DNA of 17,840 nt from Stenotrophomonas sp. (GTDB taxonomy: Bacteria > Pseudomonadota > Gammaproteobacteria > Xanthomonadales > Xanthomonadaceae): contig QFOV01000039.1 in the NCBI GenBank assembly GCA_003248565.1, positions 1 through 17,840 of the forward strand, written 5' to 3'. Made by a program: the position numbers and the translations under genes. Shown piece after piece: positions 1 to 7,469 of this stretch. Positions within the stretch are counted from its first letter, which is position 1, and each line of letters starts with the position of its first letter. The notes below the pieces were generated by a model that ran no database searches, was not told where the DNA came from, and saw only the letters and a program-made list of their open reading frames with translations.

Positions 1-1
1 C

Positions 2-463
2 GCATTGGCCGGCCCGTTCTTCCTGCCGGTGTTGTTGGGCAATGTGGCGGCCAACGTCATCCGCAACGTCTGGACCTATGTGGTGATCTTCTGTGGTCAC
101 TTCACCGCCGATGCCGAAACCTTCCCCAAGGAGTGCATCCGCAACGAAGGCCGTGGCCATTGGTACCTGCGCCAGCTGCGCGGCTCGTCCAACCTGACCG
201 GCGGCAAGTGGATGGACGTGATGACCGGCAACCTCAGCCATCAGATCGAGCACCATTTCTACCCGGATATCCCCGCCAACCGCTACGCGGCGATGGCGGT
301 GGAGGTAAAGGAGATCTGCGCGCGTTACGGCCAGCACTACAACACCGGTTCGCTGCCGCGCCAGTTCGGCCAGGTGATGTGGCGCATCGTGCGCCATGCC
401 TTCCCGAGCAAGCCGGCACCGGAACGGCCGTTGGTTGCTGAGCCGCGCGCCGAAGTTGGCTGA
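2..463 (+). CDS. Membrane fatty acid desaturase, C-terminal part (5' end cut by window)
   Basis: The reading frame is open from the left window edge (frame starting at base 2) to TGA at 461-463, so only about 153 C-terminal residues are seen. They contain a hydrophobic stretch (PFFLPVLLGNVAANVIRNV), a segment GHFTADAETF, and near the middle the motif NLSHQIEHHFYPDIPANRY. QIEHH is the third histidine box of di-iron membrane desaturases, in the Q-x-x-H-H form typical of front-end and acyl-lipid/acyl-CoA desaturases. The family inserts double bonds into fatty acyl chains at the cytoplasmic membrane using two irons held by histidine boxes and an electron donor such as ferredoxin. The first two histidine boxes lie outside the window. 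The tail after about residue 135 is proline- and charge-rich. The TTG at 5 is not a credible start because the frame continues upstream. Family assignment is firm; substrate and regiospecificity are unknown. Confidence 0.88.
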   Translation, partial: ALAGPFFLPVLLGNVAANVIRNVWTYVVIFCGHFTADAETFPKECIRNEGRGHWYLRQLRGSSNLTGGKWMDVMTGNLSHQIEHHFYPDIPANRYAAMAVEVKEICARYGQHYNTGSLPRQFGQVMWRIVRHAFPSKPAPERPLVAEPRAEVG

Positions 464-533
464 GTTGCTTGCACCCCCGGCAGGCACGCGCCATGGGTCG
501 GACGAAAGCATGGTTGTCTGGTGTGAGCGCCGA

Positions 534-1736
534 TCAGTCTCCCAGTTCGCTCATGGCCTTGGCAGATGTTCGGGAGGTGCGGGCTGTCGGCTGGTCGCGC
601 AAGCCAAACAGTGGCCGCAGTAGCGCGCTGCGGCGGATCAGTTCGTAGGCGCCAAGGCACAAAGCGAACGTCACTGCGATCAGGATGGCCGCCTCGATGC
701 CAGGACTCAGCTGCAGCAGCTTGAGCTTGTGTGCCAGCACGACAATCACTGTCTGGTGCAGGATGTAGAGCGGGAACACCGTCAGGGTGAGATAGCGCAG
801 GATCGGGCTGTCGGCCTCGCGCCAACGGTAGGCAAAGCCCAGCAAGGCGGCGATCGCGCACCATTGGTCCACCGGCCAGGCAAGCCGGAGCGCAAGGCGA
901 AGCGCCAGCGGCGGCGGTTGCGCGTCGTTGTAGCCGGCGAAGTACCAGGTGTGGATCAGCGCTGCATAGCAGACGCCTGCCAAGGTCAGTGACAGCCAGC
1001 GCAGGCGCTGCAGCGACTCCCAGAAGCGGCTGCTGAAGGCGGCGAGATAACCGATCAGGAACACGCTGCCGTACTGGGCATGGTTGTACCAGTCATCGGT
1101 CAGCGCATGGGTCTGCTCGAAGCGGTTGACCAGCAACAGACGCGCGATGGCCAGAACCGCCACCGGGACAATCAACGCGCCCCAGCCGTTCAAGGCTAGA
1201 CCGGTCCATTGGCGCAGGCGCTGCAATGCGGAGCTGGGCAACAGCCGCCACAACAGCCAGGCCAGAACGGTGTAGCTCCACAGATAGGGCAGGAACCAGA
1301 GGTGGTTCCAGGTCGGGACGCGCAGGCAGCCATCGCTGTCGCAGAAACCCTGGTAACCGCTGAGGTACTTGCCGTAGAACGCCCAGTAGGACTCGCTGTA
1401 TCCGCCGGGTAGTTGCTCGACCACCTGGTAGTAGGCCTGTGGTGGCACGATCACCGCCATCCCGAACAGCAATGGCGGCAGCAACTGCCACGAGCGGCGG
1501 CGCAGCAGGCCGGCAGGCTGGCGCGCGAACATGAAGGCGGTAGCCACGCCCGAGATCAGGAACAGCAGTGACATCCGCCATGGCGAGGTCAGCAGCATGA
1601 GCGGCTCCGGCGCAATGCCCGCGGCCGGGCTTTTGACGTGCCAGTCCCAGCTCACGTAGTACATGCCAACGTGGTAGATGACCAACAAGCCAAAGGCGAT
1701 TACCCGCAGCCAATCCAGGTCGTGGCGTCTGTGCAT
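534..1736 (-). CDS. Acyltransferase family 3 membrane protein (OpgC/MdoC-like)
   Basis: This 400-residue protein begins RRHDLDWLRVIAFGLLVIYH, the characteristic N-terminus of acyltransferase-3 proteins: an Asp/Arg pair before the first membrane helix and a His (H22) within it, the presumed acyl-transfer residue. About ten hydrophobic helices follow, alternating with short Arg-rich loops, up to about residue 375. The length and start resemble the OpgC (MdoC) group, which adds succinyl groups to periplasmic glucans, but the family also O-acetylates lipopolysaccharide, exopolysaccharide and peptidoglycan, so the acceptor cannot be named. The ATG at 1736 has a modest GGA six bases upstream. It is convergent with the desaturase (70-bp gap, no clear terminator) and divergent from the LytTR regulator gene across 154 bp, so that regulator may control it (inference). 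No defect is seen. Confidence 0.85.
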   Translation of the reverse strand: MHRRHDLDWLRVIAFGLLVIYHVGMYYVSWDWHVKSPAAGIAPEPLMLLTSPWRMSLLFLISGVATAFMFARQPAGLLRRRSWQLLPPLLFGMAVIVPPQAYYQVVEQLPGGYSESYWAFYGKYLSGYQGFCDSDGCLRVPTWNHLWFLPYLWSYTVLAWLLWRLLPSSALQRLRQWTGLALNGWGALIVPVAVLAIARLLLVNRFEQTHALTDDWYNHAQYGSVFLIGYLAAFSSRFWESLQRLRWLSLTLAGVCYAALIHTWYFAGYNDAQPPPLALRLALRLAWPVDQWCAIAALLGFAYRWREADSPILRYLTLTVFPLYILHQTVIVVLAHKLKLLQLSPGIEAAILIAVTFALCLGAYELIRRSALLRPLFGLRDQPTARTSRTSAKAMSELGD

Positions 1737-1878
1737 TGCGTGTCCAGCGTATGAAGAAGGGCGTCATTGCAACCCGGGACGCGTTCCCGCGGTGCCGGAA
1801 GGGCCGATCTGCGGGGGCCTGGGGACGAGTGGCGGCGATCCGGGGACGGGCAGCGACGGCTGCGGCGGCCTCGCCGTC

Positions 1879-1884
1879 TAGAAT
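1879..1884 (+). promoter_or_regulatory. Possible -10 element giving a leaderless transcript
   Basis: TAGAAT (5 of 6 consensus) ends six bases before the ATG at 1891, and no Shine-Dalgarno sequence lies between them. Transcription would start at or next to the A of the ATG, so the LytTR gene may be translated from a leaderless mRNA. No good -35 element is visible 16-18 bases upstream. This is a prediction from spacing only. Confidence 0.4.
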
Positions 1885-1890
1885 GCGCAG

Positions 1891-2796
1891 ATGAATCAAG
1901 CTGCGTCATCGACCTTGTTGAATCGCTCCATCCCCTGGCGCCAAAGCATGGAGCTGCTGTTCTGGTTGCTGCTGGTGTTGATCAACTGCAGCGGCAATGC
2001 GATCACCACCTGGATGGATGCCAATCGCACCGGTGCGCCCACCATGGAATGGTGGGAACCCTGGGTCTGGGAATTCTCCAGTGGACTGGTCTGGCTGCTG
2101 TTGCTGGTACCAGCGATCGTCTGGTTCAGCAGGCGCTGGCCGCTGCATCTGGACAACTGGCGACGACGCCTGCCCTGGTACCTGCTGGCCAGCGTGCCGA
2201 TCTCCCTGCTGCACGTGCTGGCGATGTTCGGGCTGAGAATGCTCGCCTATGCACTGGTGGGGGAGCGCTATCAGGTCGGCTCCTGGCTGGACGAGCTGCT
2301 ATACGAATACCTCAAGGATGTGCGCACCTACGCCGCCATCCTGTTCTGCATCGATGGCTACCGCTTTCTGCTTCGCCGTCTGCAGGGCGAGGCACAGCTG
2401 CTGGCCGAGCCTGATGAAGGGCCGCCGGTGGAGCCCATCGATCATCCGGAGCGGCTGCTGGTCCGCAAGCTGGGCCGTGACTTCCTGATCGCAACGGCCG
2501 ATATCGAATGGGCGCAGGCCGCCGGCAACTACGTCAACCTGCACCTGCGCGGACACGACTACCCGCTGCGGATCACCATGGCTGCACTGGAGCAGAAACT
2601 GGATGCGGCCTGTTTCGTCCGCGTCCATCGCAGTTGGTTGATCAACCTGGCGCATCTGGTATCGATCGAACCGCTCGAAGGCGGCGAGGCCTTGCTGCAT
2701 ATGGCTGATGGCAAGCAAGTCGCCTGTAGTCGGCGTTATCTGTCGGCGCTCAAATCAAGGTTGAGCAACCGCCGGGAGGAAGCTGCCTCGGCTTGA
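1891..2796 (+). CDS. Membrane-anchored LytTR-family DNA-binding regulator
   Basis: This is a 301-residue protein in two parts. Residues about 20-40, 63-81, 95-122 and 145-160 are hydrophobic and look like four membrane helices. After a short acidic linker (about 168-185), residues about 190-292 form a LytTR DNA-binding domain: RKLGRDFLIATADIEWAQA, then AAGNYVNLHL, and the hallmark FVRVHRSWLINLAHL (242-256) and SRRYLSALKSRL near the end. LytTR domains bind direct repeats near promoters. There is no receiver domain, so it is not a classical response regulator; the membrane part probably senses an unknown signal. The ATG has no Shine-Dalgarno but sits six bases after a TAGAAT box, suggesting a leaderless message. 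The divergent acyltransferase gene is the obvious candidate target, although autoregulation is equally possible. The stop is followed by a separate promoter for the next gene. Confidence 0.88.
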   Translation: MNQAASSTLLNRSIPWRQSMELLFWLLLVLINCSGNAITTWMDANRTGAPTMEWWEPWVWEFSSGLVWLLLLVPAIVWFSRRWPLHLDNWRRRLPWYLLASVPISLLHVLAMFGLRMLAYALVGERYQVGSWLDELLYEYLKDVRTYAAILFCIDGYRFLLRRLQGEAQLLAEPDEGPPVEPIDHPERLLVRKLGRDFLIATADIEWAQAAGNYVNLHLRGHDYPLRITMAALEQKLDAACFVRVHRSWLINLAHLVSIEPLEGGEALLHMADGKQVACSRRYLSALKSRLSNRREEAASA

Positions 2797-2816
2797 GCAC
2801 GTCTGGGGCGGGGCTC

Positions 2817-2844
2817 TTGGCGCGCTGGCAAAAAGCGGCACAAT
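2817..2844 (+). promoter_or_regulatory. Possible sigma70-type promoter
   Basis: TTGGCG (2817-2822) and CACAAT (2839-2844) are separated by 16 bases; each matches 4 of 6 consensus positions. The -10 covers an upstream in-frame ATG at 2843, which argues that translation starts instead at the ATG at 2876, just before a signal peptide. Moderate evidence only. Confidence 0.35.
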
Positions 2845-2875
2845 GCGTTCATCCGGTCCACACGAAGCCATCACG

Positions 2876-3658
2876 ATGCAGAAGTCGGTTCTTGCAGCAG
2901 TATTGGCGGCAACGGTTTCGCTCGCTGCGCTTGTCGTCCAGGCGCAGGAGACACAGCCCTTGTTGAACGAGATGCAGGTGATGGCGGAGGCAGATAAGGC
3001 GCTGAACGCAAGGTTTGGCCGCGCTGACTCGATGGTCAATGGACCGCGTTTTGACTCAGCCAACAACGCGTGGACGCTGTTGATCGAGCGTGGTGAGTCC
3101 AGTGCGCTCCACCGGTACCAGATATCCGTCAACGAAACCTCGGGTGAGGTCTGCGTGCGCGAACTACCAGCCACCGATTGCGTCACCAAGGGCAACGCGG
3201 AAGCTGCATTGCAGGCAGCACGTGACAAGCGGCAGGCGCTGGCAGAGGCAATGCTGCATCCGGCGCCTGATCTGCAGGGCGTGATGAAGGCGGTCTTGCG
3301 GCATCAAACAGCGCCCGGAGGCTATCTGGCAAGCAACCGCATGCCGGTTTATGTCTCCATCCGTTCACCCAAGGGCGAAAGCGCAATTGACCTGTCGCCC
3401 GAGTCGATCCAGGACCTTGGAGACCTTGGTGTCAAGCTGATGCCTGGCTCGGCGTGGCAATCACCGAGAGAGGACGCGCGCGTAGACACTTCGATGATGA
3501 TGGGCTTGGGCATTCCTACCCGGCGTCCGGATGGCGATTACGACCTTGGGTTTGGGTTCTGGTGCGGCGGAACCTGCGGATCGCAGCACGCTGCCGTGCT
3601 GCGGCGCGACGCGTCAGGTTGGCGTGTTCTCTCTTCGACGATGACCATGATCTTCTGA
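2876..3658 (+). CDS. Exported protein of unknown function
   Basis: This is a 260-residue protein with a clear Sec signal peptide (MQKSVLAAVLAATVSLAALVVQA, likely cut after A23), so it acts in the periplasm or outside. The ATG at 2876 is chosen over the in-frame ATG at 2843 because the signal peptide begins directly there and a possible -10 box overlaps the upstream codon. Residues about 40-90 (LNARFGRADSMVNG..., ending HRYQISVNETSGEVCVRELP) read like a small PepSY-like alpha/beta unit: a pair of strands with a substrate- or processing-like phrase, but this is weak. The C-terminus carries FWCGGTCG (228-235), a cysteine pair that could form a disulfide, followed by a strand pattern RRDASGWRVLSS common at the end of secreted hypothetical proteins. 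No catalytic motif is recognised. It stands alone, between the LytTR gene and an orphan small gene. Confidence 0.7.
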   Translation: MQKSVLAAVLAATVSLAALVVQAQETQPLLNEMQVMAEADKALNARFGRADSMVNGPRFDSANNAWTLLIERGESSALHRYQISVNETSGEVCVRELPATDCVTKGNAEAALQAARDKRQALAEAMLHPAPDLQGVMKAVLRHQTAPGGYLASNRMPVYVSIRSPKGESAIDLSPESIQDLGDLGVKLMPGSAWQSPREDARVDTSMMMGLGIPTRRPDGDYDLGFGFWCGGTCGSQHAAVLRRDASGWRVLSSTMTMIF

Positions 3659-3744
3659 GCTGCGTTTGTTCATGCGCGCTTTGCATATGCGTGATTTGTG
3701 CGCAACTTGGCGCATGTTGGCTTTACTTGGGCAAGAGGATGTTC

Positions 3745-4128
3745 ATGAGGCATCAACGTGCACGTGCAAAAGCCGACTTGGCACCCTTGGATGCAAGGAC
3801 CATTGGCATGGTGGTACGACCGCTGTTCCGGCGCCGTAATGACTACAGCCAAGCCACTCTCGATGAGCTCCCTTCTGAACTCAGTAGGTTTGGGGTTCTG
3901 ACCGTCAAAGATCTGCGGCTCCTCATGAAGAAGCACAGGCGGACCCTGCTGGAAAACGAGAAGACCAGAATGCGCGGTGCGGAGGTGTCATGGCTGGGTC
4001 AGCAGGCGGATTCTGCCGATTTCGATGCGTTTGCGGGGAAGTCCTGGTACGCCCTTCCCGGCCTCGTAAGGCAAGCCATGGAGCTGGAATTTGGCGAGGA
4101 AGCTGCGGTGTATGCTCTGGAACGCTAG
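3745..4128 (+). CDS. Hypothetical small protein, orphan
   Basis: This is a 127-residue protein of no family I recognise. It is charged and soluble-looking, with no signal peptide or membrane helix. The N-terminus is basic (MRHQRARAKADL), the middle is helical and basic (VKDLRLLMKKHRRTLLENEK), and the C-terminus is acidic (QAMELEFGEEAAVYALER). The ATG at 3745 lies six bases after AAGAGG (3733-3738), a good ribosome site; the ATG at 3739 is in the same frame but directly abuts that site. The open frame extends further upstream into the preceding gene, but without a plausible start. The gene sits in a patch of lower GC (about 52-53% in 60-base stretches at 3661 and 3841 that I counted by hand) than the core genes, which hints at later acquisition. 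The 287 bp after it hold no gene that I can see. Confidence 0.6.
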   Translation: MRHQRARAKADLAPLDARTIGMVVRPLFRRRNDYSQATLDELPSELSRFGVLTVKDLRLLMKKHRRTLLENEKTRMRGAEVSWLGQQADSADFDAFAGKSWYALPGLVRQAMELEFGEEAAVYALER

Positions 4129-4415
4129 TTCCAGCAACTTTGTACGTAGTCACTCCGCAACGGCCGGCTAACAGTGTTCTGGCCTTCTGTGTGGATGCAC
4201 GCCATCGGATGATGTTCATGTAATGTCAAGACTGTTGCCGGAGGACAGGTCTCACTGGATTTTTTACCGCCAAATCCCGGCACAATGCCGAAAGGGGAAC
4301 TTGAGTTGGGCAGCCCTGTGAGGGAGGCTGGCGCCAGGAGCGGAATGATCGATCCGCCAACCCCGTTGTGGCTGTTGGTGCGTTTGATCTCCCAACCCTT
4401 GGACGGAGTGCTGCG

Positions 4416-7304
4416 ATGAGCCTGGTTATCTGGCGGCGTTGTTGGATGGTTTTCCTGGTGCTGGGCGGGGTAGTGACGCCGGTCGCCGCGCAGCAGGGCA
4501 GGGAGGTGACCCAGCCGCCGGTACTGATTGCGATCTCCAAGGACGAGCAGCCAATCCAGCTGCAACGGGCGATCATCGACGGCGAAGTGCAGGCCGGTGT
4601 CGCCCAGACCCGGATTGAGCTGGTGTTCCACAACCCCAATCGGCGGGTGATGGAGGGTGAGCTGCAGTTCCCCTTGGCCGATGGCCAGCAGATCAGTGGC
4701 TTCGCCCTGGATATCGATGGGCAGCTGCGTGACGCAGTGCCAGTGCCGAAGGAACGTGGGCGGCAGGTGTTCGAGGCGATCACCCGCCAAGGCCAGGACC
4801 CGGCGCTGCTCGAGCAGACCGCCGGCAACCAGTTCCGTCTTCGCGTGTATCCCTTGCCTGCTGGCGGCAGCCGTCGGGTGCAGTTGACCATCCGGGAGGC
4901 GATGCCCATGTCCAGCGCGGGCTGGCAGTGGCGTTTGCCATTGCAGTTTGCCGCCGGTGCCGGCGAGGTCAGTCTGCGCTTGCGCGCGAGCGGCGCGGAC
5001 AAGCTTGGGCAGGCGCCGTTCCGGCTGATGGCCGGCGCGCTGGATTGGCAGGGCAGCGGTCGCCAGTTGCCGGCGCAGCTGCAATGGCAGCTGCCAGCCA
5101 AGCCGCAGGCGGCGCTGCGGGCGGCGCGCCACGACGGACAACAGTATCTGCTTGCCCAGCTGCCGGTGGTAGCGCTGGCTGCGCGCCGCATTCCGTCAAA
5201 GGTCGGCCTGCTATGGGATGCATCGGGATCGGCGGGTACACGCAACCGGGTGCGCGAGTTCGCGCTGCTCGATCACTATTTCGCAGCGATGGGCGAGGGC
5301 AGTGTCGTGTTGACGGTGCTGCGCGATACGCCTGAAGCGGAGCGGCGTTTCAGCATCCGCAACGGTGACTGGAGCGCGTTGCGGCGCGTGCTGGAGCAGA
5401 CGCCGAACGATGGTGCCAGCGCGCTGGCATCCTGGAAGCCGGATGCAGCGCTCGGCGAATACCTGCTGCTCAGTGATGGCCTGTCCAACTGGGGGGCGTC
5501 GGTTTCGCCAGTGTTGGCGGCAGATCAGCGCTTGTTCGCAATCAGCAGTACAGCCGCCGGTGCCGATACGGCGCGCCTGCGTGGCTGGAGCGAAGCGAAT
5601 GGTGGCAGCCTGGTGCAGCTCGAAACCGACGATGTCGGTGCGGCGGCGAGCCGCCTGCTGGCCGAGCCAACGACGGTGGAAGTGGCGCCCGCGCCGGGTC
5701 TGCATGATGTGGTGATCGACCGTCGCAGCCTGGAGCAAGGGTGGTTGTGGCTGTATGCGCGTGCCGATGCGGTGCAGAGTAAGGTGCAGGTGCGGATCAA
5801 TGGCGGCCAATGGCAGACACTGAGCGTTGCGCCTGACAACGCTGATGCCGGTCTGATGGCCGGGTTGTGGGCGCAGGCGCGCTTGCAGCAATTGGCAGCG
5901 GACCCGCGCGGCAATCGCGAGGCGATGCAATTGCTGTCGCAGCAGTTCGGCATGGTCAGCGAAGGCAGCTCGCTGCTGGTGCTGGACGCGATCGAGGACT
6001 ACCTGCGTTATGCGATCCGTCCGCCGGCTGCGTTGCGTGCTGAATATGAGCGCCGATTTGCCCGTCAGCTTGCTGACCGCGAGGCTGCGCGTAAAGCCCA
6101 TCTCGATGATGTGGCCGAGCAATGGAAACAGCGTCAGGCATGGTGGGACAAGCGTTGGCCGAAAGATGCACCGCCGAAGGTGGCGCAGTCTGCGCAGTCG
6201 GAGAGGCTTCGTTTGCACGACGCGCCGGCACCGGCAATGGCGTCGCCCTTGCCCGCGCCGCCACCGCCACCCGCTTCGCCCGCTCCGCCCGCGTATGTCG
6301 AGGCCGAATCATCGTCATTGGACAGGGTAGTGGTTACCGGCAGCGCTGCTGGTACGCGCCAGTATCCTGCCGTCGATATGCCGGTCAATTCCGGCGAGGT
6401 CCAGATCAAGCTCGGCGCCTGGGAGCCGGACTCGCCGATCGCACAGCGCCTGCGCAAGGCACCTGCCGCCGAGTTGTATGCGTGGTATCTGGACGAGCGC
6501 GAGGCCAATGCCAGCAGCAGCGCGTTCTTTCTGGATGTGGCCGATCTGCTGCTTGCTGCTGGGCAGCGTGAGCTTGCGCTGCGCGTATTGTCCAACCTGG
6601 CCGAGATGGAGCTGGACAACAGGCATCTGCTGCGCGTATTGGGCTATCGCTTGATGCAGGCCGATGCGCCCGCGCTTGCGGTGCCGGTGTTCGAGCAGGT
6701 GCTGGTGATGGCTGAGGATGAGCCGCAGAGCTTCCGCGATCTGGGTCTGGCGCTGGAAGCGGCAGGGCGTCCGCAGCAGGCGGTTGATCCGCTGTACCAG
6801 GTGGTGCAGCGGCCATGGGACGGTCGCTTCGATGGCGTCGCGTTGATCGCGCTCGATGAGCTGACGAATCTGCTTGCACGTGGTGGCCAGTCGCTGGAAG
6901 CAACCCAGGTGGACCCGCGCCTGCGCAAGGCGATGCCACTGGACCTGCGCGTGGTGCTGGCCTGGGACGCGGATAACAGCGACATGGACCTGTGGGTGAC
7001 CGATCCCAACGGCGAACGTGCGTACTACGGCAATCGTTTGACCTATCAAGGTGGGCAGATGTCGCAGGACTTCACCGGCGGTTATGGTCCAGAACAGTTC
7101 TCGCTGCGTGATGCCAAGCCGGGCATCTACAAGGTGGAGGCAAACTATTTTGGCAGTCGCCAGCAGTTGGTAACCGGTGCGACCACCTTGATGCTCAGGT
7201 TGAGTACGCATTGGGGGCTGCCGCAGCAGAAGGACAAAGCGGTAACCCTGCGTTTGCAGGATGCCACCGATACCGTGCTGGTCGGCGAGTTCGAGGTGCG
7301 CTGA
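4416..7304 (+). CDS. Exported VIT / vWA / TPR-like / DUF2135 protein
   Basis: This is a 962-residue protein. The ATG at 4416 follows GGAG (4405-4408) by seven bases and opens a signal peptide (cut near VAA|QQ, residue 25), so it beats the in-frame ATG at 4368. In order: a VIT (vault/inter-alpha-trypsin) domain at about 35-165; a von Willebrand A-type region from about 260 with a MIDAS-like DASGS (268-272), which binds a divalent metal in such domains; an alpha-helical, charged stretch (about 535-600); a proline-rich linker (602-626); the segment LDRVVVTGS (635-643); helical TPR-like repeats (about 675-825); and a C-terminal DUF2135 (YfaP-like) domain (about 843-962) with WDADNSDMDLWVTDPNGE and DFTGGYGPEQF. 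The role is probably protein-protein contact at the envelope. VIT-vWA pairs are known from inter-alpha-trypsin inhibitor heavy chains; DUF2135 occurs in E. coli YfaP, encoded beside an alpha-2-macroglobulin homologue. Function is unproven. Confidence 0.88.
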   Translation: MSLVIWRRCWMVFLVLGGVVTPVAAQQGREVTQPPVLIAISKDEQPIQLQRAIIDGEVQAGVAQTRIELVFHNPNRRVMEGELQFPLADGQQISGFALDIDGQLRDAVPVPKERGRQVFEAITRQGQDPALLEQTAGNQFRLRVYPLPAGGSRRVQLTIREAMPMSSAGWQWRLPLQFAAGAGEVSLRLRASGADKLGQAPFRLMAGALDWQGSGRQLPAQLQWQLPAKPQAALRAARHDGQQYLLAQLPVVALAARRIPSKVGLLWDASGSAGTRNRVREFALLDHYFAAMGEGSVVLTVLRDTPEAERRFSIRNGDWSALRRVLEQTPNDGASALASWKPDAALGEYLLLSDGLSNWGASVSPVLAADQRLFAISSTAAGADTARLRGWSEANGGSLVQLETDDVGAAASRLLAEPTTVEVAPAPGLHDVVIDRRSLEQGWLWLYARADAVQSKVQVRINGGQWQTLSVAPDNADAGLMAGLWAQARLQQLAADPRGNREAMQLLSQQFGMVSEGSSLLVLDAIEDYLRYAIRPPAALRAEYERRFARQLADREAARKAHLDDVAEQWKQRQAWWDKRWPKDAPPKVAQSAQSERLRLHDAPAPAMASPLPAPPPPPASPAPPAYVEAESSSLDRVVVTGSAAGTRQYPAVDMPVNSGEVQIKLGAWEPDSPIAQRLRKAPAAELYAWYLDEREANASSSAFFLDVADLLLAAGQRELALRVLSNLAEMELDNRHLLRVLGYRLMQADAPALAVPVFEQVLVMAEDEPQSFRDLGLALEAAGRPQQAVDPLYQVVQRPWDGRFDGVALIALDELTNLLARGGQSLEATQVDPRLRKAMPLDLRVVLAWDADNSDMDLWVTDPNGERAYYGNRLTYQGGQMSQDFTGGYGPEQFSLRDAKPGIYKVEANYFGSRQQLVTGATTLMLRLSTHWGLPQQKDKAVTLRLQDATDTVLVGEFEVR

Positions 7305-7333
7305 GCCGTTTTCTCGCAATCTGCGGCCTGCTT

Positions 7334-7418
7334 GTGGGAGTGGCGTAAGCCGCGAAGCAGGCACTGCTTCAGTGTGAGGGTTTGGCTGCACCAGCTTCGC
7401 GGCTTATGCCGCTCCCAC
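7334..7418. repeat. Long imperfect inverted repeat (REP-like)
   Basis: Arms of 25 bases, GTGGGAGTGGCGTAAGCCGC... (7334-7358) and its complement (7394-7418), match at 23 of 25 positions around a 35-base centre. The sequence type GTGGGAG-GGC-TAAGCCGCGAAGC is familiar as a dispersed intergenic palindrome in Xanthomonadaceae and pseudomonads; I recall this from general knowledge and have not searched for it. It lies between the convergent VIT gene and PPC-repeat gene. Confidence 0.7.
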
Positions 7419-7456
7419 AAAAAAAGGCCGATGCCAGAATGCTGGCATCGGCCTTT
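7419..7456 (-). terminator. Rho-independent terminator of the 7470-8816 gene
   Basis: A perfect 15-bp stem (7423-7437 with 7442-7456, four-base loop) is followed on the minus strand by a run of seven T (A at 7419-7425 on the plus strand). It starts 13 bases after the stop codon of the minus-strand gene. Reading from the plus strand the hairpin ends in only TTT, so it would act weakly for the VIT gene. Confidence 0.85.
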
Positions 7457-7469
7457 CGGTGCCGCTTGC

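Noticed and set aside
3671..3716. Seven-base inverted repeat CATGCGC / GCGCATG before the orphan gene
   Set aside because: Arms are short and 32 bases apart; such repeats arise easily by chance.
4232..4265. Possible terminator: short stem before TTTTTT at 4260-4265, after the orphan gene
   Set aside because: Only about four continuous base pairs form, with mismatches beyond; too weak to call despite the T-run.
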